Source: Companilactobacillus zhachilii (GTDB lineage Bacteria; Bacillota; Bacilli; Lactobacillales; Lactobacillaceae). From it: a stretch of DNA of 64,000 nt. Both the position numbers and the translations under genes were made by a program. The stretch covers positions 744,001-808,000 of the forward strand of contig NZ_CP031933.2 in assembly GCF_003606365.2 (NCBI RefSeq), given 5' to 3'. Below, piece by piece: positions 1-9,256 of this stretch. The notes under the pieces are model-generated. The model did not search any database. It saw only the letters and a program-made list of their open reading frames with translations, and was not told the origin of the DNA. The stretch's first letter is position 1; each line of letters starts with the position of its first letter.

Positions 1-247
1 AAAAATTGCGATTGAATTTGAGGATAGCAATGAATTTGGCCGCCTGTTTGATATCGATGTCTTAGTGGTTGATAATGGTGTTATTCGTCCGTTAAGTCGG
101 CAAGAGTTTGCCCAGCCAGAACGGAAATGTTTAATGTGTGATAAACCGGCCAAAGTTTGTGCCCGCAGTCGCACACATAGTGTTGAAGCTATGCAAGCTT
201 ATATAAATAAACTAATTAATAAAAATTTGGAGATCTTATGGAATTAA
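1..247 (+). CDS. citX: CitX, citrate lyase holo-ACP synthase (3' part only)
   Basis: The reading frame is open from base 2, so the gene begins before the window and only about 81 C-terminal residues are seen. The visible part carries the CitX signature: GRLFDIDVLV, then a conserved RKCLMCDKPAKVCARSR block with two cysteines. CitX transfers the phosphoribosyl-dephospho-CoA prosthetic group to the acyl carrier protein of citrate lyase in the cytoplasm. Its stop overlaps the start of citG by 10 bases, so the two are translationally coupled, as expected for a cit cluster. The rest of the citrate lyase operon should lie to the left. Confidence 0.9.
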   Translation, partial: KIAIEFEDSNEFGRLFDIDVLVVDNGVIRPLSRQEFAQPERKCLMCDKPAKVCARSRTHSVEAMQAYINKLINKNLEILWN

Positions 248-1050
248 GGACACGTTTAGCCAACGCGGCATTGAAAGCTCTATTATACGAAGTAGATGTA
301 CAACCTAAACCAGGTTTAGTTGATCCGGTCGATCATACGACCCATTTAGATATGGATGTGTTTACTTTTATCGACAGTGCTGTGTCATTACGACCATACT
401 TTGAACGCTTTGCTCAGGCAGGAATTGATTTTGCTGGTGAAGATTTAACGAAACTTTTCCATGAAATTCGTCCAATTGGGATGGAAGCTGAAAAAGCAAT
501 GTTTGAAGCTACTGGGGATATTAATACCCATAAAGGAGCCATTTTCTCCTTGGGAATTTTGTTGGCGGCAGCCGGCTTCGATGAGAAAAATATCCGTCAG
601 ACAACTGAGAGAATGTTGCGAGGACTAACTGAACATGATTTCAAAGATCTCGATAAAAAGAAACAATTAACTAATGGTGAGAAGATGTTTCTACAATATG
701 GCATTACAGGCATTCGTGGAGAAGCCGAACGTGGCTATCCAACCGTGTTTGAAAAATCGTTGCCATATCTTAAAGCTCACTTTGGCAATGATTTTGGAAC
801 AGTCTTATTAGATACCTTGATGGTGATTGTTTCTGAATCATACGATTCCAATGTTGTGAAACGTGGAAACCTTGAGTCATTAGAAAATATTCAAAAATAT
901 GCTGAGAATATTTTAGTAGAAGGTGGTTGTAGCCATACTGAGGGTCGTGAAACACTCGACGATATGAACAGTTACTGCAATGAAAACAATTTGAGCCTCG
1001 GCGGAAGTGCCGATTTACTGATTGTTACAATTTTCTTGTTTTTGATATAA
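238..1050 (+). CDS. citG: CitG, triphosphoribosyl-dephospho-CoA synthase
   Basis: A 270-residue protein that makes the citrate lyase prosthetic-group precursor from dephospho-CoA and ATP; CitX then attaches it. Family blocks visible are KPGLVDPVDHTTHLDMDV near residues 24-41, GDINTHKGAIFSLG near 92-106, and the C-terminal LSLGGSADLL block. Length is slightly short for the family, but both ends carry conserved blocks, so it looks complete. It starts inside the end of citX (ATG at 238, upstream AGATCTT, weak ribosome site), consistent with coupled translation. It appears to be the last gene of the cluster: a palindromic element follows 16 bases after the stop, then a terminator. Confidence 0.92.
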   Translation: MELRTRLANAALKALLYEVDVQPKPGLVDPVDHTTHLDMDVFTFIDSAVSLRPYFERFAQAGIDFAGEDLTKLFHEIRPIGMEAEKAMFEATGDINTHKGAIFSLGILLAAAGFDEKNIRQTTERMLRGLTEHDFKDLDKKKQLTNGEKMFLQYGITGIRGEAERGYPTVFEKSLPYLKAHFGNDFGTVLLDTLMVIVSESYDSNVVKRGNLESLENIQKYAENILVEGGCSHTEGRETLDDMNSYCNENNLSLGGSADLLIVTIFLFLI

Positions 1051-1066
1051 AAGGCTTGAGGTAAAA

Positions 1067-1247
1067 ATGCCGCAGGGGGACGAAACGAATAAGTCGCTGT
1101 GAGGACCGATTCGAGCCAAAGAGCGGTCTCGAATCTCGATTTCGAACTTCGCATAACCCGCGGATTTCAAAATACGTCCAGTGGAGTAAGTGATAAATCG
1201 CCAACACCACTACCACTGCTGACTTATTCGTTTCGTCACCCTGCTAG
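1067..1247 (+). repeat. Interspersed palindromic element, copy A
   Basis: Full-length copy starting ATGCCGC and ending CTAG. The outer stem is a perfect 17-bp inverted repeat (GACGAAACGAATAAGTC at 1079-1095 against 1221-1237). Internal hairpins include GATTCGAG...CTCGAATC. The GCCGC end lies 16 bases after the citG stop. Confidence 0.9.
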
Positions 1248-1284
1248 TGTATTAAGTTCAAAATAAATAATTATTGATATCCAG

Positions 1285-1333
1285 AAAAAACGTCTATGGA
1301 AGAAAGTTTAATTTCTTTCATAGACGTTTTTTT
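1285..1333. terminator. Bidirectional intrinsic terminator
   Basis: AACGTCTATG pairs with CATAGACGTT around a short AT-rich loop, with an A-run on one side and a T-run on the other. It can end transcripts from citG and from the convergent gene at 1345-1770. Confidence 0.85.
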
Positions 1334-1344
1334 GATTTAATATT

Positions 1345-1770
1345 CTAAAGCCAAGTACTGTCATTGACCTGAACTAGCTTATCTTTGGATTCTTTGTAGT
1401 AAGTGCTATGTGTAAATGCATCGGCGCTACCAATTGAACAAACGGTGCCTTCTGCTAGATGTTTGGATAACTTTTGACCTTTTAGATTGTAAAGAACAGC
1501 TTTAGTTGTCGTTTCTAGGCGAAAGTCATTAGGTGAATCTGTTTCAATCATGCTGGAATCAGTTTGTGTATCTTTAGTTAGAATCTTCACATCACTAGCT
1601 TTAACCAATTCATCTTTGCCGACACGGTAGTAGAATCCTTGAGGCGTTAGGTCCTTATAGGAAGTGGTGGTCGCTGCTTGAGCTGTATCAGTCAATGCCG
1701 GAATACTTGTCACACCAGTACCGATGATTAGTAGGGAAGTTAAAAGAAGCATCTTTTTTGTCAATTTCAT
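1345..1770 (-). CDS. Small secreted protein with a SLAP-like C-terminus
   Basis: A 141-residue exported protein of unknown function. The ATG at 1770 is preferred over an in-frame ATG 14 codons upstream, because AAGAAGG sits 8 bases before it and it opens a classic signal peptide (MKLTKKMLLLTSLLIIGTG, cleavage near TAQA-AT). The mature part has two short related segments, each ending in a YYRV- or TYYKE-like pattern followed by 'LV(K/Q)(A/V)'. They resemble degenerate SLAP (S-layer-protein-A-type) wall-binding repeats seen in better form elsewhere in this window. Transcription probably ends at the terminator at 1285-1333. Exported location is well supported; the SLAP assignment is weak. Confidence 0.7.
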   Translation of the reverse strand: MKLTKKMLLLTSLLIIGTGVTSIPALTDTAQAATTTSYKDLTPQGFYYRVGKDELVKASDVKILTKDTQTDSSMIETDSPNDFRLETTTKAVLYNLKGQKLSKHLAEGTVCSIGSADAFTHSTYYKESKDKLVQVNDSTWL

Positions 1771-2000
1771 AGGTTCTACCTTCTTAGATTTTATAAAATC
1801 TTTTTTCAACAATAACTAGAATTTTTTAATATCCTGTTATTAAAAAACATCATAGCTTATCGGATATTGAATGTCGTGTAGAGAGTATAGCCATTCGGTA
1901 TACAACCAGAAGATTAAGGTCTCAAAGTAGATTTCAGGTTATGGTGTCTTAGTTTTTCATAGTGTAAATATAATATTTACTGTATAATTCAGATTTAATA

Positions 2001-2166
2001 TCGAGCTTGGGGCAAAACTGCTGTCGTCTTTAAACATGCAGTATAAACGTGGAACAAAACATAGCTTTTTCCGCTTAAAACAATGGGGCCAGTAATTTAA
2101 AATTGGATTACTAGCGATATTTGCCTTAATACCACGAAAACTGACCATATTTTGTCCCACTCTCAA
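2001..2166 (-). repeat. GGGACAAAAC-type dispersed hairpin repeat (family II), copy a
   Basis: Read on the minus strand it begins GAGAGTGGGACAAAA and contains TTTTAAGCGGAAAAAGCTAT and a GTTCCACGTTTAT tail. It matches the plus-strand copy at 62414-62606 along almost its whole length, with scattered substitutions. The only open frame in it is an artefact of the repeat. Confidence 0.8.
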
Positions 2167-2174
2167 CAAGTAAA

Positions 2175-2353
2175 CTAGCCGGAAGAAGCAAAGAAATCAG
2201 GTCGCAGTGCAGGTGGCGTTATGGCTTTAGTCATTACACCACGGGACGAGTTTTGAAATTCGCGTACTTTGCGAAGTTCAAAATCGAGCCGAAAGACCTT
2301 GGCTTTCGGCGGTCCCCATAGCGACCTGATTTCTTTGCTCCTGGAGGCGGCAT
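2175..2353 (-). repeat. Interspersed palindromic element, copy B
   Basis: Full-length copy in inverse orientation, from CTAGCCGGAAG to GGAGGCGGCAT. Outer arms are a perfect 18-bp inverted repeat (2188-2205 and 2321-2338, GCAAAGAAATCAGGTCGC). Its GGCGGC end faces the 3' end of the adhesin gene. Confidence 0.9.
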
Positions 2354-2360
2354 CAAAAAG

Positions 2361-2408
2361 AAAAATCCCCCAACAAGTTTGAATTAATCAAATTGTTAGA
2401 GGATTTTT
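2361..2408. terminator. Intrinsic terminator after the adhesin gene
   Basis: AAAATCC..CAACAA pairs with TTGTTagaGGATTTTT, flanked by A- and T-runs. It lies 4 bases beyond the reconstructed stop of the adhesin on the minus strand. Confidence 0.8.
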
Positions 2409-2411
2409 ACT

Positions 2412-4930
2412 TTAAGCAAGTTTCTTGATCAGATGTTTGAGTAAAACAAACAATGCGATGAAGAAACCACTGATAATCATAAGTAGATTATTTTCATTAC
2501 CATTTTGTGGAAATTCAGCTTGACCGTAGCCAATACCAGAATTTGCTCCAGGTTTCTTGCCGACGCTTGTTGAACCACCGTTGTTATTATCAGTCGATGG
2601 ATAAACTACGCTAGGGCCAGGATTTGGACTTGGTTTACTTGGTTCAGTTGGACCAGGGTTTGTGACAGGAGGTTCTGGTTTGCTTGGTTCAGTAGGTCCG
2701 GGATTAGTAACAGGGGCTTTGGTTTGCCAGGTTCAGTCGGACCAGGGTTAACAGGAGGCTCTGGCTTACCGGGTTCAGTCGGAGGACCAGGGTTAACAGG
2801 AGGCTCTGGTTTACCGGGTTCTGTAGGGGGACCAGGGTTAACGGGAGGCTTTGGTTTACCAGGTTCAGTCGGAGGACCGGGGTTAGTAGGAGGTTCAGTA
2901 ACGCCGGGTTCAGTTGGCTTTTGTTTATCGGTTGCTTGAACTTTGCTTTCCATATCTTTTGTTACAGTAAATTTGATAGGATCTGGATTTACTTCATAAC
3001 CTTCAGGAGCAGCTACTTCAACGAATGAATAATCTCCAGCTACTAATTGTGGAACAGTAATTTGACCATTCTTATCAGTAGTTAGATTTTCGTAAAGTAC
3101 ATTACCTTGACTATCTAACAAGTTATAAATTGCTCCAGGTAAAGTATTTTTTAGAGTAGCGTCAAATTTAGTTAAAACAACACTACCAGTATCAGAATCA
3201 GAATGTAATTCATTATTGAGCTTTTCCAATTCTACCGGTGTTGTTTGGTTAGGAAGAACAGTGAATAAAATTGGGGTATCGTCAGGGATATAGCCTGTAG
3301 CAGGACTTGTTTCGACAAACTGATATTCGCCAGGGGTTAAATCAGAGACGGAGATTTGACCACTCCCATCGGTAACAAGACCTTCTTTAATGATGTTGCC
3401 ATCTTTGTCGAGTAAGTTGAATGTTGCTCCAGCAATTGTGGCATTTGTTAAAGCGTCAAGTTTCTTTAGGATAACAGCACCTTTCTCAGCAGTATCTTTT
3501 TGCTCAGCAGTGATGTCGAGGACCTTATTGTCAGGGATAGTAAATTCGATTGGGTTAGGGTTTAAGGTGTAGCCATCGGGAGCTTTAACTTCTGTTAGGG
3601 TGTAAGTACCGTAAGGAAGATCAGAGATGACTAATTTACCAGTTTCATCAGTTGTGGCATCAGCGGTAATAACTTTGCCCGTGCTATCTTTTAATTCATA
3701 GACAGCGCCCGCTAAAGCTTTTCCGGTGACATCGTCTGTTTTAGTTAAGGTAATGGAGCCAGTCTTTTGATCACCGTTACCAGTACCAGAACCACCCCAA
3801 GAAGTTGAGGAGTCTACTTCGTAATCACCTTCGCTGGAACCCATAGTTGCATGGTTAGTCCAAGTATTGGTTCCATCAGGGTTTGCGGTTACTTTGGTAC
3901 GATAGAAAATATCAACTGAAGTAGTAATTTTGTCAGGAAAAGTGATAATGACTTTGTTGCCATCAGTAGTAACGGTAGGTGATAGATAGTAACCATCACT
4001 GACGAAATTACCATTTTCAAAATGTCCAGCAATAGCGGTTAATGAGCCGGGGATATATTCTTGGTTGGGACCCAGTGTATCTGTAATAACAACATTAGTT
4101 AAAGTATTGCTATTAGGGTTGAAAGCAATGTTCCAAGTTAGTTCATTGGGAGCTCCCTCCAAGCCATAAGCGGCAATCCAACCATTTTTGTTGAACATCC
4201 AGTTATTACCTTCGTTACCAGATCCAGTATTGGTACCTTTGGCAATGAACTGTAAAGTACCATGACGATTCTTGCTAGTGTGCTCTAGGGCATCATTGAA
4301 AGTAATGGTACCAGTTGATTGACCAGCTTTAATCGTAGCGGTACCGATTTTTACATTATTTGAATCAAAAATAGGAAATGTTAGATCACTAGGTGGAGCT
4401 AGTCCACTAGGTAATTCAAAAGGAACAGTATCGCCAGAATTGATTTGAACACCATCAGGGATACTCCAGTTATAATTGATTTTGAAATCTAACCAAGTAT
4501 ATAGGTCATCTGATGGCTTAACAGGGTTTCCTTGCATATCAGTTACGATAGCATCGGCACCAGTCAAACCTGAGACAGATAATTCGACTTTAGGAATAGT
4601 AGTATTGCCGGTAGTAGTAATCGTAGCTGTTGTTGTCGTAGTTGTTGCTTTAGCAACTGGAGTTGCGGTAGTTGTACTTGCCGTAGGAGTGGTGACAGCC
4701 GGTGCTGTCGTATTAGAAGCAGTAGCAGTTGTAACACTCTTTAGAGCAGTGCTACTAGTCGATCCAGGTGGAGTAGTTGTTGCTGTGGTAGTTACTGGTG
4801 GAGATTGAGTTGTAGCCGCCTCAACAATTTGAGCGTCAGGCATAATTAGAAACCAAAAGGCAATGAATAAACCTAGGATAGCCATGACTATAATAGACAT
4901 CGCTATGTATTCTCGTTTAATTAATTTCAT
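2412..4930 (-). pseudogene. Collagen-adhesin-like wall protein, frameshifted near its C-terminus
   Basis: The open frame runs from ATG 4930 (GGAGG 9 bases upstream) to 2606, 774 residues. In order it shows a membrane/signal segment (residues 7-38), a Thr/Ala-rich linker (40-110), a collagen-binding-type domain (about 115-375), three Cna_B/SpaA-type repeats (about 390-470, 485-565, 580-660), and a Pro-rich wall region of TEPGKP(K/E)PPVNPG repeats. Near base 2715 one repeat reads ACAGGGGC where its neighbours read ACAGGAGGC or ACGGGAGGC: one base is missing. After it the frame is nonsense for about 35 residues. Restoring the base continues the repeats and gives an FPQNG motif, a membrane helix and HLIKKLA, ending at 2412. 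As written, the product lacks its sortase anchor. A sequencing error in the repeat is the alternative. Confidence 0.85.
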
Positions 4931-5411
4931 TTTTTCAGGCCTCCAGTAAAAACGGAGTAATTATTATTTAGAATGTAATATACGTTATTCGTTATTACGC
5001 TGAAATTATATGGCTTATTAAGGTAGAAAGTAAAATAACTGAACCATTTATTAACTTGTACCGCTATCATAACTATTTAAATGTATACCAATTGTAAATA
5101 ATCAAGAAGATAATCTGATGCTGGAGGCCTTTATGACTCGTAATTATGACGGTTAATAGCTAAATGATAAAGTCGATATTTAATATACAGCTTGTCATTA
5201 TTTGGACAATTATTAGTATACTAATCGGCATGTTTTACAAATTGAGATAGGTGATTTTTGATAGAGGCTTTGAATAATTTTGTGTGTTTTACCAAAGATT
5301 GAAGTAATACATTAAATCCTAATACTCTAGTTATCAATTACATAGAATTAGCAAGTTTTATCTTGTAACAATTCAAATCATTCAATTTATTTGTTCAGGA
5401 TTAGGGAGAAA
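4931..5411. other. AT-rich intergenic leader of the adhesin gene
   Basis: About 480 bases with no credible gene. It should hold the adhesin promoter. The only structure I see is the perfect palindrome ATTAGTATACTAAT at 5212-5225, about 280 bases upstream of the start codon; its role is unknown. Confidence 0.5.
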
Positions 5412-5588
5412 CTAGCCGGAAGAAGCACGAAAAATAGGCCGCTGTGCAGGTGGTGTAAGAGCTTTAGCTCTTACACCACGGGACGACTTTTGAAATTCGC
5501 GGATTTTGCGAAGTTCAAAATCGAGACGAAAGACCTTGGTTTTCGTCGGTCCCCACAGCGACCTAAATTTTCTTGCTTCTGGAGGTAT
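5412..5588 (-). repeat. Interspersed palindromic element, copy C
   Basis: Full-length copy, CTAGCCGGAAG to GGAGGTAT. The outer arms are imperfect here (GAAGCACGAAAAATAGG against CCTAAATTTTCTTGCTTC). The GGAGGTAT end lies 9 bases beyond the stop of the YhgE gene. Confidence 0.9.
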
Positions 5589-5596
5589 GAATAATT

Positions 5597-8146
5597 TTAA
5601 ACCTCAGAATGTTCAGCGGCTTCCTTAGTAAAGTCTATTTCGTTGAAACGAGATTTTCTGATGATAAAGAAGATGATGGTCAAAACAGCAAAACTAATCG
5701 TGATGGCAAGAATCGTAAAGATATCAGGGTTTGCAGAATCACCAATCATTAATGTTTGTCTTAGTGCAGAAACGCTATAACTCATTGGTAGATAGGGATG
5801 AATAGCATTGAAGAAGTGGTTGGAAAGTTGGATTGGATAAGTTCCGGCAGAGCCACCAAGTTGGAAGACTAAGAGAATCATACTTAGGAAGGAACCAACT
5901 TTACCCAAAACGAGATTCAACCAACAAATGATCGACATAAACATCAGGCTAGTTAAAAATAAGACGATGAAGGTTGGAAAAGTCTGGACTGGCTTTAGTC
6001 CGTCAATCAAATTCAAGAGGATGAAAACGGCTAATGATTCGCCTAAAGCAAAAGTACCGGTAGTTGTTGCCTTGCTGGCCCACCAAGCGATACCAGTTCT
6101 AGGGAACTTTCTAGGTGTGTAAATATCAAACATTAAGTTGAACGCTAGGGCGCCGACAAAGAGAGAGACTGACAACATGTAAGGAGCCATACCAGTTCCA
6201 TTGTTTGGTGCTTTGTCACGTTCTTTGTGATTGGTCGTTACAGGTTGAGCCAGTTGATTATATGTTAGGTTGGTTGGTCTTAAATGGGATTTTTTAGCTC
6301 CAGCAGCCAATTGTTTTGCTAAAGTTTGATTACCAGAAGTAATTTGATTAATGCCTGATCCTAATTGAGTTGAACCGGTTGCTAAATTTTGTGAACCACT
6401 GGCTAATTGTGAAGCCCCACTAGTCAATGTATTTGCGCCATTGCTTAATTTTAGGCCATTAGTACGTAGTTGAGTCAGACCAGAATTTAAGTTATTAGCT
6501 CCGTTATCTAATTGTGAAATACCTGAAGTTAAACTAGGTATTTGTATATTCATGGCATTGATGCCACTACTTAAAGCTTTAGCTCCAGTGTTTAAAGCCG
6601 AACCATTATTAGCTAATTGGTTAGTGCCCGAATGTAGCTGGGATGTACTGTGAGCTAGTTTAGAAGTATTGAGGTTAACTTCTCCGATACCGGTATTTAG
6701 TTGATTCATGCCAACAGTAGCAACGCCTAATTGATTTGTTAATTGAGTTGAACCGTTAGTTAACTGGGAAATTTCAGTGGATAAATTATTTTGCGAGTTT
6801 GAAAGGGAGCTTTGTAATGTATCAAGCTGGTTGGCGGCGGTTGTCTGTTTCGTCAGAAGGATGTTTAGGTCAGTATTTAATGTATCTAAGGATTGGGTCA
6901 GTTCGGTATTAGGACTACTTACAGCGGCTAAGATTGCTGCCTTTTGACTAGCAGTCAGTCCTTGTTGATCGGCAACTTGAGCAACTTTGGATGTGAGACT
7001 GGCGGAGTCTAGCTCTTTTTGTAAACTGTTTAAATCAGTTTTGATTGCTTGAGCCTGATTGGAATCATTATTGGCTAATTGTTGTTTTAAATTAGTAATG
7101 GAATTGTTTAATTGGGTTGAATTAGAAGTTAGACCAGAACTGACTTTTTGCAAGTTATCAGTTAGATCTTGACTGGCAGCTTGCAATTTGGATAGACCGG
7201 AATTTAAGGTCGTGGCACTGGTTGATAACTGGGAAGTTCCTTGACCTAGATTGTTGGCACCTGTTGATAAAGTATCGGTGGCTGCATTAAGTTCGCTGAC
7301 GCCGTTTGTATAGTTTTGTAAACCAGTAGTTAAGCTGTTGCCACCACTAGATAGTTGATTGGCACCATTAACTAACGTGGCCGACTTGTTATTTAATTGA
7401 TTAAGACCATTAGTCAAAGTTTGTGATCCGTTTGAAGCTTGATTGACACCTGCCATGTATTGCTCAAGACCAAGTGTGAGAGTTTTAGAACCATTAGCGA
7501 AAGTCAGGGAACTGTTAGCTAGTGTGGTCAATCCCGTAGTTATTTGTTGATTGGCATCGGCTACTTTGGTACTTCCAGAAACTAATTTTCGACTGCCATT
7601 TGCGGCCGTAGCCATACCTTTAGAAACTTGTTTAATCGCGGTAAACATGGTTTTAGAGTATGTCTTGGTAACTTGTTGAGAGACTTCTTGAGCAGCTTTT
7701 TGAGCGGCTTGGGCAGTCATTTTAGAAGCAGTGAAGTTATGACCAGCACTTGTTTCATAATTTAAAACCATTTTTTGAGGCTTTTTATTAAGCAAGGTTG
7801 TCGCATTTTTAGAAAAGTTTTTGGGAATGGTGATAACCATATAATATTTGCCATTTTTAAGTCCCTTATTGGCAGCAATGTTGGAATCGAGAACATGAAA
7901 GTCCATCGCTTTTGATTTACTGAGATTTTTGGTTAAATCTTGGCCAACGTGTAAGTTTGTTCCTTGATAATTAAGACCTTTATCATGATTGACGACGGCC
8001 ACGGGTAAATCTTGTAATTCACCATAAGGATCCCACATAGATTTAAGGAAGGTGACTGAATAAATCGAGGGGATAAAAATCATTACTATGAAAACTATGA
8101 CCATTAATTTATGTTTGAGGATATATTTCCATTCTGCTTTGATCAT
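5597..8146 (-). CDS. YhgE/Pip family membrane protein
   Basis: An 849-residue integral membrane protein of the YhgE/Pip family (relatives of the lactococcal phage infection protein; also linked to ESX-like or ABC-2-type export). The N-terminus has one helix (about 11-33) followed by the family block WDPYGELQDLPVAVVNHDKG. Residues about 180-620 are a very long repeat of heptad-like 'LxxGxxxLxxG' units, likely an extended extracellular coiled coil. The C-terminal 200 residues hold about six membrane helices. It is divergently transcribed from a TetR regulator 144 bases away, which probably controls it. The start at 8146 has GAGGCAG upstream. Substrate unknown. Confidence 0.85.
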   Translation of the reverse strand: MIKAEWKYILKHKLMVIVFIVMIFIPSIYSVTFLKSMWDPYGELQDLPVAVVNHDKGLNYQGTNLHVGQDLTKNLSKSKAMDFHVLDSNIAANKGLKNGKYYMVITIPKNFSKNATTLLNKKPQKMVLNYETSAGHNFTASKMTAQAAQKAAQEVSQQVTKTYSKTMFTAIKQVSKGMATAANGSRKLVSGSTKVADANQQITTGLTTLANSSLTFANGSKTLTLGLEQYMAGVNQASNGSQTLTNGLNQLNNKSATLVNGANQLSSGGNSLTTGLQNYTNGVSELNAATDTLSTGANNLGQGTSQLSTSATTLNSGLSKLQAASQDLTDNLQKVSSGLTSNSTQLNNSITNLKQQLANNDSNQAQAIKTDLNSLQKELDSASLTSKVAQVADQQGLTASQKAAILAAVSSPNTELTQSLDTLNTDLNILLTKQTTAANQLDTLQSSLSNSQNNLSTEISQLTNGSTQLTNQLGVATVGMNQLNTGIGEVNLNTSKLAHSTSQLHSGTNQLANNGSALNTGAKALSSGINAMNIQIPSLTSGISQLDNGANNLNSGLTQLRTNGLKLSNGANTLTSGASQLASGSQNLATGSTQLGSGINQITSGNQTLAKQLAAGAKKSHLRPTNLTYNQLAQPVTTNHKERDKAPNNGTGMAPYMLSVSLFVGALAFNLMFDIYTPRKFPRTGIAWWASKATTTGTFALGESLAVFILLNLIDGLKPVQTFPTFIVLFLTSLMFMSIICWLNLVLGKVGSFLSMILLVFQLGGSAGTYPIQLSNHFFNAIHPYLPMSYSVSALRQTLMIGDSANPDIFTILAITISFAVLTIIFFIIRKSRFNEIDFTKEAAEHSEV

Positions 8147-8246
8147 TTTTCTGCCTCTTTGTAAAGTATGTTATAGTTGACTCGAAATAATACTCAACTG
8201 TGGCTTAAATAATAACGTAAAAAAATTTTAAGTCCACAACATAAAT

Positions 8247-8261
8247 ACACAATCTGTGTAA
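8247..8261. promoter_or_regulatory. Candidate TetR operator
   Basis: TACACA-ATC-TGTGTA, six-base arms around a three-base centre, lying 29 bases before the tetR start in the divergent tetR/yhgE region. A second dyad (AGTTGA...TCAACT) lies at about 8178-8201. Position and symmetry suggest an autoregulatory site; binding is inferred. Confidence 0.45.
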
Positions 8262-8290
8262 TATCTTTTTTTGAAGGCTAGGGAATTATA

Positions 8291-8881
8291 ATGAAAAAAG
8301 TTGATTTACGTGTTCAGAAAACAAACCAAGCGCTACAAGCGGCGTTTCGTACCTTGGCAAGTAAGACTAGTTATCGCAATATTACCGTTAAAGAATTAAC
8401 GGAAACAGCTCATATTAATCGCAAGACATTTTATCTACATTTTGATTCGATTGATGATTTTTCCGATACAGTAGTCGATGAAATTGCCGATAAGTTGTTG
8501 GAATTGATGCTATCCAAGCCCTTAAGTCAAGGTTTGGCCGAACCAGGCTATATTTTTGATAAAGTGTTGGATTTCTTCCAAGAGTCACGTGAGTTTTATA
8601 CATTAATGATGACCTCAGATGATTACAGCTTTTTAGCCAGAAAAGTTGAGATAAAAATTGCTAGAGGATTGTCGCAAGCTTTGTATGCGGCTTTTGATAT
8701 ATCAGAGTTAGATGCCTTTGTCTGTGCCAATTTTTTGATTCGAAATACAATGTTACTGTTTAGAATTTATAATGAAAATCGAATGAGGTTGGATCGAAAT
8801 GAATTCCGAGATCGATTGATTCGGCTGGATTCTAGTGGTTTAAGTACCTTTATTGATGTGAAGCGAAATATTAGAAAATAA
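8291..8881 (+). CDS. TetR/AcrR-family regulator next to YhgE
   Basis: A 196-residue DNA-binding repressor-type protein. The N-terminal helix-turn-helix is clear: TNQALQAAFRTLASKTSYRNITVKELTE... followed by INRKTFYLHFDSIDDF (recognition helix NRKTFYLHF, residues about 45-53). The C-terminal half is the variable ligand-binding/dimer domain of the TetR_C_8 type and gives no clue to the ligand. It is divergent from the YhgE/Pip gene, with a dyad between them, so control of yhgE plus self-control is the simplest reading. Confidence 0.85.
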   Translation: MKKVDLRVQKTNQALQAAFRTLASKTSYRNITVKELTETAHINRKTFYLHFDSIDDFSDTVVDEIADKLLELMLSKPLSQGLAEPGYIFDKVLDFFQESREFYTLMMTSDDYSFLARKVEIKIARGLSQALYAAFDISELDAFVCANFLIRNTMLLFRIYNENRMRLDRNEFRDRLIRLDSSGLSTFIDVKRNIRK

Positions 8882-8910
8882 ATTTTTTTGAGAATAAATA
8901 CAAATTAATG

Positions 8911-8956
8911 AAAAAGCGCTATCATTATAGTAGTTATTAAATTGGAAACGCTTTTA
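8911..8956. promoter_or_regulatory. Two cre-like sites upstream of rpoN
   Basis: AAAAAGCGCTATCA (8911-8924) and TGGAAACGCTTTTA (8943-8956) each match the CcpA consensus TGWAANCGNTNWCA at 12 of 14 positions. They lie 32 bases apart, between tetR and element copy D. If functional they could place the rpoN leader under carbon control. Confidence 0.35.
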
Positions 8957-8958
8957 GA

Positions 8959-9142
8959 TGGTCGCCTCCAGGAGTCAGAAAAATAAGTCGCTGTGGGGAA
9001 CGATTGGAGCCAAAAAGCGGTCTCCAATCTCGCTTTTGAACTTCGCCAAGTACGCGAATTTCAAAAGTCGTCCCGTGGTGTAGGCACTAAAGTGCCAACG
9101 CCACCTTCACAGCGACTTAATTTTCTGACTCCTTCCGGCTAG
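8959..9142 (+). repeat. Interspersed palindromic element, copy D
   Basis: Full-length copy, GTCGCCTCC to CTAG. Arms GGAGTCAGAAAAATAAGTCGC and GCGACTTAATTTTCTGACTCC pair with a single T:T mismatch. It separates the cre-like sites from rpoN. Confidence 0.9.
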
Positions 9143-9256
9143 GTTATTTTCAAATTTTCTGGTCATTGGGACGATGTCATAATAACTAACTGGAAAATAA
9201 TTTATAAAATATTTTGTGATACTTAATTATTAGTCAATAGAGAGGAAGTGAACCTG

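Noticed and set aside
2724..2939. Gly/Pro repeat frame opposite the adhesin
   Set aside because: It is the antisense shadow of the Pro-rich wall repeats.
5212..5225. Perfect 14-base palindrome ATTAGTATACTAAT as an operator
   Set aside because: Short, wholly AT-rich but for two bases, far from any start and without a neighbouring regulator; kept only as a note.
5391..5594. Open frames lying over the palindromic elements (also near 15065-15265, 19879-20268, 32334-32609, 35914-36156, 50625-50891, 53091-53279, 56163-56378)
   Set aside because: They look alike only because the elements are repeated. They have no ribosome site, cross element boundaries and are arginine/tryptophan-rich nonsense.
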